64,000 nucleotides of DNA from Brevibacterium epidermidis NBRC 14811. Lineage in GTDB: Bacteria; Actinomycetota; Actinomycetes; Actinomycetales; Brevibacteriaceae. Within the stretch, counting starts at the first letter, position 1. Each line of letters begins with the position of its first letter. The notes under the pieces were generated by a model. The model was not told the DNA's origin, searched no databases, and saw nothing but the letters and a program-made list of their open reading frames with translations. Made by a program: the position numbers and the translations under genes. Shown here one piece after another: positions 11,231 through 20,501 of the stretch. Location of the stretch: the NCBI RefSeq assembly GCF_001570805.1, contig NZ_BCSJ01000009.1, positions 1 to 64,000 of the forward strand. The letters are read 5' to 3'.

Positions 11231-12178
11231 ATGCTCACCTACGCAGTCAACCGTGCGATCCAGTTCGCACTCTCCCTCCTCGTCGCCTCGGTGGTGGTCT
11301 TCGCCCTGATGAGCCTGCTGCCGGGCAATGCGGCACAGGTGGCATTGGGAACGAACGCCACCCCGGAGGCGGTGGCGGCGCTCGAAGCCCAGTACGGGCT
11401 TGATCGACCACCGCTCATCCGGTACTTCGACTGGATGGGAGGAATGCTCACCGGAGATTTCGGCACCTCCTATGTCACCGGTGCCGAGATCACACCCGTC
11501 ATCGTCGACAGCGTCCAGGTCACCGCGATCCTCGTCATCGCCGCCATCGTCCTGTCGATCCTCATCGCTGTGCCTCTGGGCACCTTCGCCGCCCTCGAGC
11601 AGCGCAACTGGATCGGTGTGACGATCTCGGCGATCAGCCAGGTCGGCATCGCGATCCCGAACTTCCTGGCCGCGATCATCCTCGTCATCATCTTCTCGCT
11701 GACCCTCGGATGGTTCCCGTCCCAGGGTTGGATGGCTCCGATCGAGGGGCTCGGCGGCTTCCTGCTCCGCCTCGTCCTGCCTGTCGTGTCGCTTGCGCTC
11801 GTACAGGCTGCGATCCTCACCCGCTACGTTCGTTCAGCCGTCCTCGACGTGATGCGGGAGGACTATATCCGCACTGCCCGCGCCAAGGGACTGACGAGGA
11901 CGAAGGCACTGTTCGTGCACGGTCTGCGCAATGCGGCGATCCCCGTCATCACCGTCGCCGGAGTCCAGCTGGCCACCCTGCTGGTCGGGGCCGTGATCAT
12001 CGAACAGATCTTCGTTCTGCCCGGAATCGGGTCCGAACTCGTCCGCGCCGTGGCCAACCGCGATCTCGTAGCGGTCCAGGGTATCGTCATGGTCCTCGTC
12101 CTGCTCGTACTCATCATCAACCTCATCGTCGACATCCTCGTGCCCATCGTCGACCCCCGGATCAGGAACGCCGCATGA
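11231..12178 (+). CDS. ABC transporter permease, DppB/OppB type
   Basis: A 315-residue integral membrane protein with about six transmembrane helices. It starts MLTYAVNRAIQFALSLLVAS, the usual DppB-like first helix, and carries the ATPase-docking loop DYIRTARAKGL in its C-terminal half. It begins 12 bases after the binding-protein stop and overlaps the next permease by 4 bases. Together they form the membrane channel of the peptide-type importer. Confidence 0.94.
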   Translation: MLTYAVNRAIQFALSLLVASVVVFALMSLLPGNAAQVALGTNATPEAVAALEAQYGLDRPPLIRYFDWMGGMLTGDFGTSYVTGAEITPVIVDSVQVTAILVIAAIVLSILIAVPLGTFAALEQRNWIGVTISAISQVGIAIPNFLAAIILVIIFSLTLGWFPSQGWMAPIEGLGGFLLRLVLPVVSLALVQAAILTRYVRSAVLDVMREDYIRTARAKGLTRTKALFVHGLRNAAIPVITVAGVQLATLLVGAVIIEQIFVLPGIGSELVRAVANRDLVAVQGIVMVLVLLVLIINLIVDILVPIVDPRIRNAA

Positions 12179-13128
12179 ACCCGACCCCGACCGGTGCCCA
12201 GAATCCCCGCGACCACATCGATCCCGTCGATCCCGCCGCGACCGGCGCAACCGCCTCGGCGAAGGGCGGACCGGCACGGTCCCGCAAGGGCGGACGGCGA
12301 TTGAACGCATCGATGATCATCGGTGCGGCACTCGTCATGCTCATCGTCGGGCTGGCTCTCATCTCCTTCGTGTGGACTCCGTACGATGCGAACGCGATCG
12401 ACCCTGCCGCGAGGCTGCAGGGCGGCAGCCTCGCCCACCCGTTCGGCACCGACACCTTCGGCCGGGACACGTTGACCTGGGTGATGGTCGGGGCACGGAT
12501 CACTCTGCTCGTCGGGGTCGTCGCCGTCGGCATCGCCCTGCTCATCGGCACCCCGATCGGAATCATCTCCGCACTCTTCGCGAAGCAGCCGTGGGGAATG
12601 TGGATCGACGCGGTGATCATGCGCGCCAACGACATCCTCCTTGCCTTCCCCGCCCTGCTGCTGGCGATCATCTTCGCCGCCGTCTACTCACCGGGGACGG
12701 GACCGGCGATGGTCGCGGTCGGCATCGCAGCGATCCCCGGGTTCGCACGAGTCGCACGGTCCGGGACGCTGCAGGTGCTCGGCTCCGAGTACGTGCGCGC
12801 TGCACGCGCGTCGAACCGTCGGATCCCGGCCATCGCCTTCGTCCACGTGCTGCCGAACATCGCCGGAATGGTCATCGTCCAGGCCTCCGTGGCGTTCGCG
12901 ATCTCCGTCCTCGCCGAGGCGGGGCTGTCCTTCCTCGGACTCGGCACGCAGGCCCCGACTCCGTCATGGGGACGGATGCTGCAGGAGTCCCAGCAGTACC
13001 TGTCCACCCACGCCGAACTCGCTCTGTGGCCGGGAGTGTTCATTGCGCTCGCCGTGCTCGGGTTCAACCTTTTGGGTGATGGGCTGCGCGACCGGTTCGA
13101 CCCGAAGATGGAGGCCCGAGGTGCCTGA
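12175..13128 (+). CDS. ABC transporter permease, DppC/OppC type
   Basis: A 317-residue second channel subunit. The N-terminal 40 residues are a hydrophilic cytoplasmic extension rich in Pro, Ala and Lys; it includes ATASAKGG, encoded by the recurring CCGCCTCGGCGAAGG motif at 12251-12265. The DppC hallmark HPFGTDTFGRD follows the first helix, and the ATPase-docking loop is EYVRAARASNR. The start at 12175 overlaps the upstream stop (ATGA), and its end overlaps the start of the ATPase gene by 8 bases. Confidence 0.94.
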   Translation: MNPTPTGAQNPRDHIDPVDPAATGATASAKGGPARSRKGGRRLNASMIIGAALVMLIVGLALISFVWTPYDANAIDPAARLQGGSLAHPFGTDTFGRDTLTWVMVGARITLLVGVVAVGIALLIGTPIGIISALFAKQPWGMWIDAVIMRANDILLAFPALLLAIIFAAVYSPGTGPAMVAVGIAAIPGFARVARSGTLQVLGSEYVRAARASNRRIPAIAFVHVLPNIAGMVIVQASVAFAISVLAEAGLSFLGLGTQAPTPSWGRMLQESQQYLSTHAELALWPGVFIALAVLGFNLLGDGLRDRFDPKMEARGA

Positions 13129-14869
13129 GAACCTGCTCGAGGTCCGTGACCTCACCATCACTCCCGCCGGAGCGGAGACGCCGGTGCTCCACGATGTCAG
13201 TCTCAGCCTGGCGCCGGGGGAGCGGGTCGGACTTATCGGAGAATCCGGGTCGGGCAAATCCCTGACTGCCCAGTCCGTGATGGGGCTGCTGCCCGACGAG
13301 CTGCATGCCCGCGGCCAGGTGCACCTGCAGGGCCATTCCGGGAACCTCCTCGAGGCGAACGAGAAGACCCTGGCCGGGCTGCGCTCGGACATCGTGTCCA
13401 TGGTGTTCCAAGAACCCATGAGTGCCCTCAACCCGCTCATGCGCATCGGCGACCAGATCGCCGAAGTGCTGCGCATCCACGGCAAGGTGCCCCGAGGGCA
13501 GATTCCGACACGTGTGCGCGAACTGCTCCACGACGTCCACATGCCCGACCCGGACAGTGCCCGCTTCGCCTACCCGCACCAGATGTCGGGCGGGCAGCGG
13601 CAGCGCGTCATGCTCGCGATCGCCCTGGCCAACTCGCCGAGGCTGCTCATCTGCGACGAACCGACCACCGCACTCGATGTCACCGTGCAGAAGCATATGC
13701 TCGACCTCATCGCCGAAAGGGTCGCGGCAGTGGATGCGGGACTGCTGTTCATCACCCACGACCTCGCCGTCGTCGCCGGGGTCTGCGATCGGGTCGTCGT
13801 CATGTACCGCGGACGCATCGTCGAGTCCGGCAGCGTCGACGAGATCTTCACCGCACCCAAGCACGAATACACTCGTGGGCTCCTGGCGTCCTCGGACCTC
13901 GAATCCACCGACGACCGCGGCAGGCTCTTCACCCCGAAGACCGCGCTCGCCTACTCGGGACCGCAGGTCGAAGAAGCAGAGCCTCAGCCGGACGCGAGGG
14001 AATCGCAGGACTCCGAGGATGGGGCCGCCTCGGCGAAGGAAGGCAACGGGGCCGCCTCGGCGAAGGAATCGGCGCCGCTCATCGAGGTCTCGGATGTCAC
14101 CCGTGTCTTCCGCGGACGGGGACTGTTCGTTCGCGGACGCTCGCGGGTCACAGCCCTGGGCGGGATCGATTTCACCGTCGCGTCCGGAGCTCGGCTGGGC
14201 ATCGTGGGGGAGTCAGGCTCGGGGAAGTCGACGCTGCTCAACATCCTCTCCGGCCTCGACCGGCCGACCACCGGGCACGTGCGCGTCGGCGACATTCGGG
14301 TCGAAGCCGCGAGCTCACAAGCACTGCGCCGCCTGCGCGAGAACCTGCAGATCGTGTTCCAAGACCCCTTCGCCTCTCTCGACCCGCGGATGCGGATCGC
14401 CGATATCGTCGCCGAACCGCTCATCGCCGCAGGCGTCGACAAGGACGAACGCACCGCACGGGTCGAGGAGATGATCGCAGCCGTCGACCTCGATACGGAC
14501 TCCCTGCGCCGGTACCCGCACCAGTTCTCCGGCGGGCAGAGACAGCGCATCTCGATCGCCCGGGCACTGGTGACCAGGCCGCAGATCCTCGTCGCCGACG
14601 AACCGGTCTCCGCCCTCGACGTCTCGGTGCGCGCCCAGGTGCTCAACCTGCTCACCGACCTCGTCGACGAGTACGCGCTGACCCTCCTCTTCGTCTCCCA
14701 CGATCTCGGCGTCGTCAAACACCTGTGCTCCGAGGTCATCGTGATGAAATCCGGACAGATCATCGAATCAGGTGCGACGGAGGACATCTACGCGAACCCC
14801 CAGGAGGAGTACACGCGCAGTCTCATCGCCGCCACCCCGAGCCTCGCCGAGGCGCTCGCCGCCGGATAG
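13121..14869 (+). CDS. Fused double ABC ATPase (DppD-DppF type)
   Basis: A 582-residue protein carrying both ATPase domains of a peptide importer in one chain. Domain 1 has Walker A GESGSGKS, signature MSGGQRQRV and Walker [13 protein letters not shown]. Domain 2 repeats [18 protein letters not shown] and [12 protein letters not shown]. They are joined by a Glu/Ala/Ser-rich linker (about residues 285-320) that holds two copies of AASAKE from a 27-base direct repeat. The start is GTG 13121, with GGAGG 7 bases upstream, inside the end of the permease gene. Fused ATPases of this type are known in actinobacteria; the single chain ensures a one-to-one pairing. Confidence 0.93.
   Translation: MPENLLEVRDLTITPAGAETPVLHDVSLSLAPGERVGLIGESGSGKSLTAQSVMGLLPDELHARGQVHLQGHSGNLLEANEKTLAGLRSDIVSMVFQEPMSALNPLMRIGDQIAEVLRIHGKVPRGQIPTRVRELLHDVHMPDPDSARFAYPHQMSGGQRQRVMLAIALANSPRLLICDEPTTALDVTVQKHMLDLIAERVAAVDAGLLFITHDLAVVAGVCDRVVVMYRGRIVESGSVDEIFTAPKHEYTRGLLASSDLESTDDRGRLFTPKTALAYSGPQVEEAEPQPDARESQDSEDGAASAKEGNGAASAKESAPLIEVSDVTRVFRGRGLFVRGRSRVTALGGIDFTVASGARLGIVGESGSGKSTLLNILSGLDRPTTGHVRVGDIRVEAASSQALRRLRENLQIVFQDPFASLDPRMRIADIVAEPLIAAGVDKDERTARVEEMIAAVDLDTDSLRRYPHQFSGGQRQRISIARALVTRPQILVADEPVSALDVSVRAQVLNLLTDLVDEYALTLLFVSHDLGVVKHLCSEVIVMKSGQIIESGATEDIYANPQEEYTRSLIAATPSLAEALAAG
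14021..14067 (+). repeat. 27-base direct repeat in the ATPase linker
   Basis: The 20-mer GGGGCCGCCTCGGCGAAGGA occurs at 14021-14040 and again at 14048-14067, in frame, giving AASAKE twice. Shorter versions lie in other genes at 12251, 34695, 39732 and 53431. Confidence 0.9.
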
Positions 14870-14920
14870 CTCGGCCCGCGGGTCCAGGGAGCGACGAACC
14901 ATCGAGAGAAAGGGCAGCAC

Positions 14921-16336
14921 ATGACCACATCGCTTGCCGACCGCAGTGCGGCCGAAATGGCGGCCGGATTTGCCGGCGGGGACTTCGACCCGATCGAGGT
15001 GCACTCCGCGGTCGTGGACCGCATGGACGCATGCGAGCCGACCATCAACGCCCTGTTCCACCGCGACGACGAACGTTCCCGCGACGCCGCCGCAGCAAGT
15101 GCCGCACGCTGGCGTGAGGGTCGCCCATTGAGCGACCTCGACGGCGTGCCCGTGACGATCAAGGAGAACATCGCCCGCCGCGGAGTCCCGCTGCCAAGCG
15201 GCCACGCCTGGGTGGAGATGCCGGTGGCCGACCACGACGCCCCGATCACCGAGCGCCTCGAAGAAGCCGGTGCTGTCATCCTCGGCTCGACGACGATGCC
15301 CGACTGGGGAATGCTCTCCTCGGGTGTGTCCTCTCTGCACGGAATCACCCGCTCGCCCCTGGACCCGAGTCTGACGACCGGAGGGTCGAGCGCCGGAGCC
15401 GGAGCCGCCGCGGCAGCCGGATACGGACCCATCCACATCGGCTCCGACATCGGCGGATCCATCCGCCTGCCGTGCACCTGGCTCGGACTGGCCGGGCTCA
15501 AACCCAGCTTCGGTCGCGTGCCGCTCGACGCCCCCTACCTGGGCAGGTGCGCGGGACCACTCGCGCGGACGATGGCCGATGTCAAAGCCGCCATGGACAT
15601 CATCTCCGCCCAGGATGATCGCGACTATTCGCGACTGCCGCGCTTCGCCGCCGATGACGCACAATCTCTGCCGGGCAGCGACAGGGCCGCGGCCTTCGAC
15701 CCGCGGGGACTGCGCATCGGCGTCCAGCTCGACGCCGGGTGCGGGGTCGCCGCTGATGCGCAGGTGCGCTCAGCCGTCACCGAGGCGGCCGAGCGGTTCT
15801 CCGCGGCCGGTGCCGAAGTCATAACGCTCGACCCGTTCATCGACGATGATCTGCTCCACGACATGGATCTGTTCTGGCGGGTGCGGTCGTGGGCCGACCT
15901 CAAGGCGCTGCCCGTCGACGAGCAGGCGCTCATCCTGCCCTATATCCAGCAGTGGGCACAGGACGGGGCCGATACCAGCGGAGTGGACCTGATGAGCTGC
16001 TATCACAGCGTCCAGGAGATCCGGCGGCGGACGATCATGGCCACTGCCGAGTTCGACCTGGTCATCTCGCCGACGGCTCCGGATGCGGCATTCCCCGCCG
16101 AGCAGCCCATGCCGTACCCGCAGGTCCACGAACCGATGGGCCATATCGGGTTCACGATGCCGTTCAACATGTCCGAACAGCCGGCGGCAACGGTGCTGGC
16201 AGGCTTCATGGACGACGGCCGGACCATCGGAGTGCAGATCGCTGGACGACGGTTCGCCGACGAACTCGTCATGGCCGCTGGTACCTGGTTCGAGGCCGCA
16301 GCCGACCTCGAGCTGCCGACACGGTCGGTGGGCTGA
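14921..16336 (+). CDS. Amidase (amidase signature family)
   Basis: A 471-residue Ser-cisSer-Lys hydrolase that cleaves a carboxylic amide to acid and ammonia. The catalytic lysine lies in VPVTIKENI (K81), the glycine/serine loop TTGGSSAGAG follows near residues 152-161, and the nucleophile is S180 in IGGSIRLP. It starts 52 bases after the ABC ATPase, on the same strand, with GAGAAAGGG upstream. The likely picture is uptake of an amide or peptide-like compound and hydrolysis in the cytoplasm. GatA is a relative, but no gatB or gatC is adjacent, so a catabolic enzyme is favoured. Confidence 0.92.
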   Translation: MTTSLADRSAAEMAAGFAGGDFDPIEVHSAVVDRMDACEPTINALFHRDDERSRDAAAASAARWREGRPLSDLDGVPVTIKENIARRGVPLPSGHAWVEMPVADHDAPITERLEEAGAVILGSTTMPDWGMLSSGVSSLHGITRSPLDPSLTTGGSSAGAGAAAAAGYGPIHIGSDIGGSIRLPCTWLGLAGLKPSFGRVPLDAPYLGRCAGPLARTMADVKAAMDIISAQDDRDYSRLPRFAADDAQSLPGSDRAAAFDPRGLRIGVQLDAGCGVAADAQVRSAVTEAAERFSAAGAEVITLDPFIDDDLLHDMDLFWRVRSWADLKALPVDEQALILPYIQQWAQDGADTSGVDLMSCYHSVQEIRRRTIMATAEFDLVISPTAPDAAFPAEQPMPYPQVHEPMGHIGFTMPFNMSEQPAATVLAGFMDDGRTIGVQIAGRRFADELVMAAGTWFEAAADLELPTRSVG

Positions 16337-16347
16337 CCACACCAACG

Positions 16348-16394
16348 ACAGCGGGCCTGTGACGACCGGGAATCGGTCGTCACAGGCCCGCTGT
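16348..16394 (+). terminator. Strong terminator after the amidase
   Basis: A perfect 21-bp stem (16348-16368 with 16374-16394) and a 5-base loop, 11 bases after the amidase stop. Ends the ABC-amidase operon. Confidence 0.85.
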
Positions 16395-16420
16395 GTCTCA
16401 AGTACCGCCTCGGCGACGGT

Positions 16421-16450
16421 GGTGCCTCACCTCAGGGAAGGTGAGGCACC
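16421..16450 (-). terminator. Terminator hairpin of the 16473-18401 gene
   Basis: GGTGCCTCACC (16421-16431) and GGTGAGGCACC (16440-16450), perfect 11-bp stem, 8-base loop, just beyond the minus-strand stop codon. Confidence 0.75.
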
Positions 16451-16472
16451 GGGACGTCGGTGAGCCCTGGGG

Positions 16473-18401
16473 TCAGAAGTCGAAGAACTCGACCGAGAGC
16501 TTGTCTCCGTCGATCTTCACGCTTCCGGACACCGACAGGGGGTTGCCGTTGGAGAAGTACGAGGATCCGGCCCTCTTGCCGTCGACGGAGAAGTTGAATT
16601 TGCCGGGCTTCTCCGTGAAGAACGAACCGGTGTTCGTGTCTCCGGAGCCGAAGCTGGCCTTCACCTTGGGCATCTCCTTCATGTCCCACTTGGCGGTGTT
16701 CTTCTTTGCCAGGTCATCGAGTTTCTTGTCCGAACCGCCGACGGGAATCTCGGTCGGGTCGTATTTGATGAAGTCGCACTTCGGTTCGATGCTCTTGTTG
16801 TCGAAGCACTTCTTGAGTTCCTTCTCGACCTGTTTCTGAACTTCCTTGTCGAAGTCTCCTGTCGGGGACAGCTCGAGGTTGAGGGTGGTGGGGGACACCT
16901 GGCCCTTGTTCGGCTTCCCACCTGGTGCGAAGGCCTTCGGGAAGTTCACCTTGGCCGTATCGGAAGCCTCGGAGATCCACTTGCTCTTCGGGATCGTGAA
17001 GTCGTAGCTGCCGGGGTAGACGGCGAACGAGGTGGTGCCCGACTTCGCCTTGTAGTCCTTGCCGTTGACGGAGAGACCGTCAGCTGCCGGAATATCGAGG
17101 GAGATGACGTTGAGGTCGGGGCCCTTCATCGTCCACTTGTCGAAGAACAGATCCTGCTTGCCGTCCTTCGTTGCGGCGAGTTCCACGTTGTAGGGGCTGC
17201 CGTCGAGTTCGTACGACACGACGACGGTTCCCTTATCCCCATCGACCTTCGACGATTCGACCTTGGCCTTCTCGATCTTCGCCGAGGAGGAATCGGTGAA
17301 TTCCTTCTGCAGCAGGTCGAGGTTCGTGCCCTCCGGCCGTACAGAGGGTGCGATCTTCTCAGCGGCTGCGAAGTCACCCTTGTTCAGGGCTTCGACGTAG
17401 TCCTCGGCGACCTTGTCCGGTCCGTACTTGTTCTTGTTCACGCTGCCGACGACGAAGAATCCGACGAGGACGAGGATGATGACAAGCGCGACCGCGCCGA
17501 GAGCGATGAAGAGGGGCATCTTGCCCTTCTTCTTCTCGGGACGATTCTCGGCTCGCGTTGCGCCGTTCTGCGCCCCGGCGAAGCCCGGAGCCGGGGCCGG
17601 CTGAGGAATCGCCTGCGACGGACCGGAACCGGTCTGCTGGGCGTTCGGGCCGGACCCGGTCTGGTACGGCCCGGACTGGTTCTGGGCGGAGTTGAACTGG
17701 CCCGGCTGGTTCTGGGCGCCTGGGTATGGGGACTGATTCTGAGCGCCCGGGTACGCCGAGTTCGAATATCGACCGCCCGACTGTTGGCCGCCCTGCGGCT
17801 GAGCGCCGGGGTAGCCGCCGTTCGGCTGCTGCGGGTTCTGGTACTGGTTGTTCGGGTACTGCCCGTTCTGAGCCTGGCCGTTCTGAGGCTGGCCGTTCGG
17901 GGACGGGGCACCGGGGTAGGGGGCTGCCTGCGGGCCGCCCGGGGCATTCGCTCCACCATTCTGGCCGGTGCCGTTGAACTGATCGTTCTGGGCGCCGGGA
18001 CCCGAATACTGCGGCGGCTGGTTCTGCTGCGAAGCAGCGGGAGCGACCGTGGGGCGCGACGGCGCATCGTCGGTCGGGGCGCCCAAGGGCGGTGCCTGAT
18101 CATCGGGCACCGCAGAACCGCTGCCGGACTGCGCCGGAGCATCGGATGTGGGGGAGACGTCGTCGGAGGCCGAATCGCGTCCATCGGCAGGAGCCTGCGC
18201 GTTCGACTCGGAAGCACCATCGGTGGAATCGGGCCCGTCTGCGGGCTGCTGCTGTGAGGTGGGGGTCTCGTCGCCTGCAGCGGCGTTCGAACTGGTAGGG
18301 CCCTCATCCGTCGGCTGCTCCGACTCAGGCTTCGGTCCGCCGTTCTCCGGAGGCTCGCTGGGTGGTGGCGGGAAATTGGGGTGATCGTTCCCGTTGCTCA
18401 T
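16473..18401 (-). CDS. Surface-anchored protein with Pro/Gln/Asn-rich N-terminal domain
   Basis: A 642-residue protein in three parts. Residues 1 to about 275 are low-complexity and rich in Pro, Gln, Asn, Gly and Ser, first acidic, then with repeats such as PYPGAQNQ and NGQ. A single transmembrane helix (IALGAVALVIILVLVGFFVV) follows after a Lys/Arg cluster. The remaining 320 residues are external and lysine-rich, opening with a segment (KVAEDYVEALNKGDFAAAEK) like DUF4878/NTF2-like lumazine-binding domains. The start at 18401 has AAAGGA upstream. The topology (disordered cytoplasmic tail, one helix, exported domain) recalls actinobacterial cell-envelope proteins. No enzyme motif is visible. 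Confidence 0.75.
   Translation of the reverse strand: MSNGNDHPNFPPPPSEPPENGGPKPESEQPTDEGPTSSNAAAGDETPTSQQQPADGPDSTDGASESNAQAPADGRDSASDDVSPTSDAPAQSGSGSAVPDDQAPPLGAPTDDAPSRPTVAPAASQQNQPPQYSGPGAQNDQFNGTGQNGGANAPGGPQAAPYPGAPSPNGQPQNGQAQNGQYPNNQYQNPQQPNGGYPGAQPQGGQQSGGRYSNSAYPGAQNQSPYPGAQNQPGQFNSAQNQSGPYQTGSGPNAQQTGSGPSQAIPQPAPAPGFAGAQNGATRAENRPEKKKGKMPLFIALGAVALVIILVLVGFFVVGSVNKNKYGPDKVAEDYVEALNKGDFAAAEKIAPSVRPEGTNLDLLQKEFTDSSSAKIEKAKVESSKVDGDKGTVVVSYELDGSPYNVELAATKDGKQDLFFDKWTMKGPDLNVISLDIPAADGLSVNGKDYKAKSGTTSFAVYPGSYDFTIPKSKWISEASDTAKVNFPKAFAPGGKPNKGQVSPTTLNLELSPTGDFDKEVQKQVEKELKKCFDNKSIEPKCDFIKYDPTEIPVGGSDKKLDDLAKKNTAKWDMKEMPKVKASFGSGDTNTGSFFTEKPGKFNFSVDGKRAGSSYFSNGNPLSVSGSVKIDGDKLSVEFFDF
17640..17990 (-). 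repeat. Imperfect tandem repeats encoding GAQN/NGQ-rich segments
   Basis: Repeated short units built from 'ttctgggc' and 'gttctgagc'-like words encode PYPGAQNQ, NGQ and QNQSGP runs on the minus strand. Such DNA may vary in length between strains. Confidence 0.6.
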
Positions 18402-18495
18402 CGTGGGGTCATCCTTTGCGTGTACAAGCCTGTCCTGGCGCAATTGTACTTCCCGGAACAGGGAATCGCGTGGTCAATACCGGGAAGCTGAGCCG

Positions 18496-19800
18496 ATGTC
18501 AGCGAAAATGGTCCTGATGCACACTTCTCCCCACCCTCAGTCCTACCGTCGGACGATCTTCGCGGCCCTCATGGAGGTCGTGAAGATCGACCTCATCGTC
18601 GTGCCCGCAGGATTCGTCGTTGCCATCGTCTTCTGGATCATCGGGCTCGGCTCGCAGCTGCCGTACTCGGCGATTCCCGAATGGGCGTTCGTACTGTGGG
18701 CGACGGTGTCAGGGCTGAGTGTCTCGACCCTCGGATTCGACTTCTCACTGGCACCGAGCCTCGTGACTTTGGGCCTGTGGTTCCTGGTGGCGACGGGGGC
18801 CAAACGAGTGGTTCGTGCCACGGCAGCAAACAGCCCGACCGAGAGCGTTGAGGATCCAGGCGGATGGTGGGCGCTCATGGGAACAGCTCTGGGCACCTTC
18901 GTCGTGGTCTACGCCGGACCTCTGCTCGTACTGTCAATCGTGGTCGGTCAGGCCACAGTGACTCCGCTCGGATTCCTGCGGCTCTTCCTCTTCCTCGTCA
19001 CAGCGGTGGCGTGGGCCCTTATCCGGGCGCGAGGAATCGGTGACATTCCCGGACTGTCCATGCTCGCCGACGAGACGTGGAGCGTCGCCGCCGGACTCGC
19101 CCGCCGTCTGCTGTGGGCCGCAGTGGCTCTCGGCGCGATCGTGCTCGTCGCCGGAATCGTGATTCGCTGGGGCGACGTCGATGACACTCTGCAGGTCTAC
19201 AGTTCACCGGTCGCCGCAGGGATCGGCCTCATCGTCGTTCAGGCGCTCTTCGCCCCGAGCATTGTCTACTCTGCACTGTCCTGGGCCGCAGGGACGGGAG
19301 TGAGCATCGGAGATGCAGGAACGAGCTCTGCATTCAGGTCGACCTCCGCGCCGGTGCCCGATGTGCACGTGCTGCGGCTGTTGGGCGGAGACTATCCGTC
19401 CTGGACGGCAGCTGCGCCAGCACTTCTCGTGCTGCTCGGTCTGCTGTGCGTCATCCTCGGCCGCGACAGAGCACGCGACATCGCCGCACAGTCGTGGACG
19501 GGACTCGGCATCGCGATCGGGATTCTGTTCGTCGCCTTCGAAGTCCTCGCCCTGTTCGCCGGCGGAGCCCTGGGCCCGCTGGGGCTGTCCGGGTTCGGGC
19601 CCTCGGCACTGACGTCGGCACTGGCGATCACGGCGTGGATCGGTGTGGGAATGGCTGCCGGCCTGCTGCTGATCAGACTCTCCGGCCTGCACACCGAGTC
19701 GTACGATTTCGCCGATGATGACGAAGAGGGAGACTTCTACGCGGAGGACGAAACGGAATCTGTCGCCGACGACATCGTCAACGACGACGAACGACGATAG
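18496..19800 (+). CDS. DUF6350 integral membrane protein, PerM-like
   Basis: A 434-residue polytopic membrane protein (about ten helices) with an acidic cytoplasmic tail. Its place before purN and purH is the same as that of mycobacterial Rv0955 (PerM), a DUF6350 protein reported to support cell division through FtsB. An ftsB-like gene is present in this window at 41515. The start is uncertain: ATG 18496, 18508 and 18517 are in frame, and GGGAAG lies upstream of the first. An unrelated minus-strand gene separates it from purN here. Assignment rests on synteny and membrane topology. Confidence 0.7.
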   Translation: MSAKMVLMHTSPHPQSYRRTIFAALMEVVKIDLIVVPAGFVVAIVFWIIGLGSQLPYSAIPEWAFVLWATVSGLSVSTLGFDFSLAPSLVTLGLWFLVATGAKRVVRATAANSPTESVEDPGGWWALMGTALGTFVVVYAGPLLVLSIVVGQATVTPLGFLRLFLFLVTAVAWALIRARGIGDIPGLSMLADETWSVAAGLARRLLWAAVALGAIVLVAGIVIRWGDVDDTLQVYSSPVAAGIGLIVVQALFAPSIVYSALSWAAGTGVSIGDAGTSSAFRSTSAPVPDVHVLRLLGGDYPSWTAAAPALLVLLGLLCVILGRDRARDIAAQSWTGLGIAIGILFVAFEVLALFAGGALGPLGLSGFGPSALTSALAITAWIGVGMAAGLLLIRLSGLHTESYDFADDDEEGDFYAEDETESVADDIVNDDERR

Positions 19801-19828
19801 TCGGGTGGACCGCCTCGGCGGGGCAGCG

Positions 19829-19874
19829 CCCTCGCCGCGGCTGCGGCGTGAACGGCGGGCGGCCTCGGCGAGGG
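19829..19874. terminator. Bidirectional hairpin between convergent genes
   Basis: CCCTCGCCG (19829-19837) pairs with CGGCGAGGG (19866-19874); the GC-rich 28-base loop can form further stems. Lies between the PerM-like gene and the minus-strand membrane protein. Confidence 0.5.
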
Positions 19875-19946
19875 TCTCAGACGTGAGTCGAGGGCATCCT
19901 CGGTGAGGGGATCAGTGCCGAACGATCGGGGATCGGATCCCGTGGG

Positions 19947-20399
19947 TCAGTTGGTGCCGGGCAGGTCGAGCTCCTGCCCGGTGACCTGCTTGAACCAGTC
20001 GCCGAGTCCCGACTGATATTCGGTGCTGCATGAGAGCTGCGCCTGCTGCGTGATCGCATCGCGCAGGCATTCCTCATACTTCGACTGCACCGGCCAGAGG
20101 ATGACCGAGGACATCGTGGAGAAGATGAGATAGATGCTGAGCAGGCCGCCGAGGATGCCCAAGGACATGTTCCGGCGCTGCTTGGTTTTGACGACGGCGA
20201 CGATGTACTTCACCGACCACACGACCGCGGCGATGGCGAAGCCGATGGCGGCGAGCTTGAACGGCAGCTGATACGTGAACGTCAGCACCGAGGCGAGGAT
20301 CAGCAGTATCAGGACGAGCCCATGTCGTGCCGGTGCGGCCTGTGCCTCCTCTTCGGGAGTCGGCGCCTTCTTCTCTTCGGTATTCTGCGGTGACGTCAC
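19947..20399 (-). CDS. Small membrane protein of unknown function
   Basis: A 150-residue protein with an acidic N-terminus (about 25 residues) and three predicted transmembrane helices (LVLILLILASVLTFTYQL, LAAIGFAIAAVVWSVKYIVA and the MSLGILGGLLSIYLIF region). A C-terminal exported segment holds two cysteines (CLRDAI and SCSTEY) that could form a disulfide. The start is GTG 20399. It is inserted on the opposite strand between the PerM-like gene and purN, two genes that are adjacent in other actinobacteria. I do not recognise a family. Confidence 0.65.
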   Translation of the reverse strand: MTSPQNTEEKKAPTPEEEAQAAPARHGLVLILLILASVLTFTYQLPFKLAAIGFAIAAVVWSVKYIVAVVKTKQRRNMSLGILGGLLSIYLIFSTMSSVILWPVQSKYEECLRDAITQQAQLSCSTEYQSGLGDWFKQVTGQELDLPGTN

Positions 20400-20489
20400 C
20401 CGATCAGTTTCTCACAGTCGACTGACAAATGCCTCGGCAGGCCGTGTCCGCACGATGACAGCCCGGCATCGTCCATGTGCTGCAGACGT

Positions 20490-20495
20490 TAGACT
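20490..20495 (+). promoter_or_regulatory. -10 box of leaderless purN
   Basis: TAGACT, 6 bases, then GTG 20502. The stretch TAGACTGTGCGGGTG is nearly identical to that before mfd (TAGACTGTTCGGGTG at 34536-34550). Confidence 0.6.
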
Positions 20496-20501
20496 GTGCG
20501 G

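Noticed and set aside
17640..17990. Regular repeats that could suggest a CRISPR array
   Set aside because: Units are short, in frame, encode low-complexity protein and have no spacers of even length.
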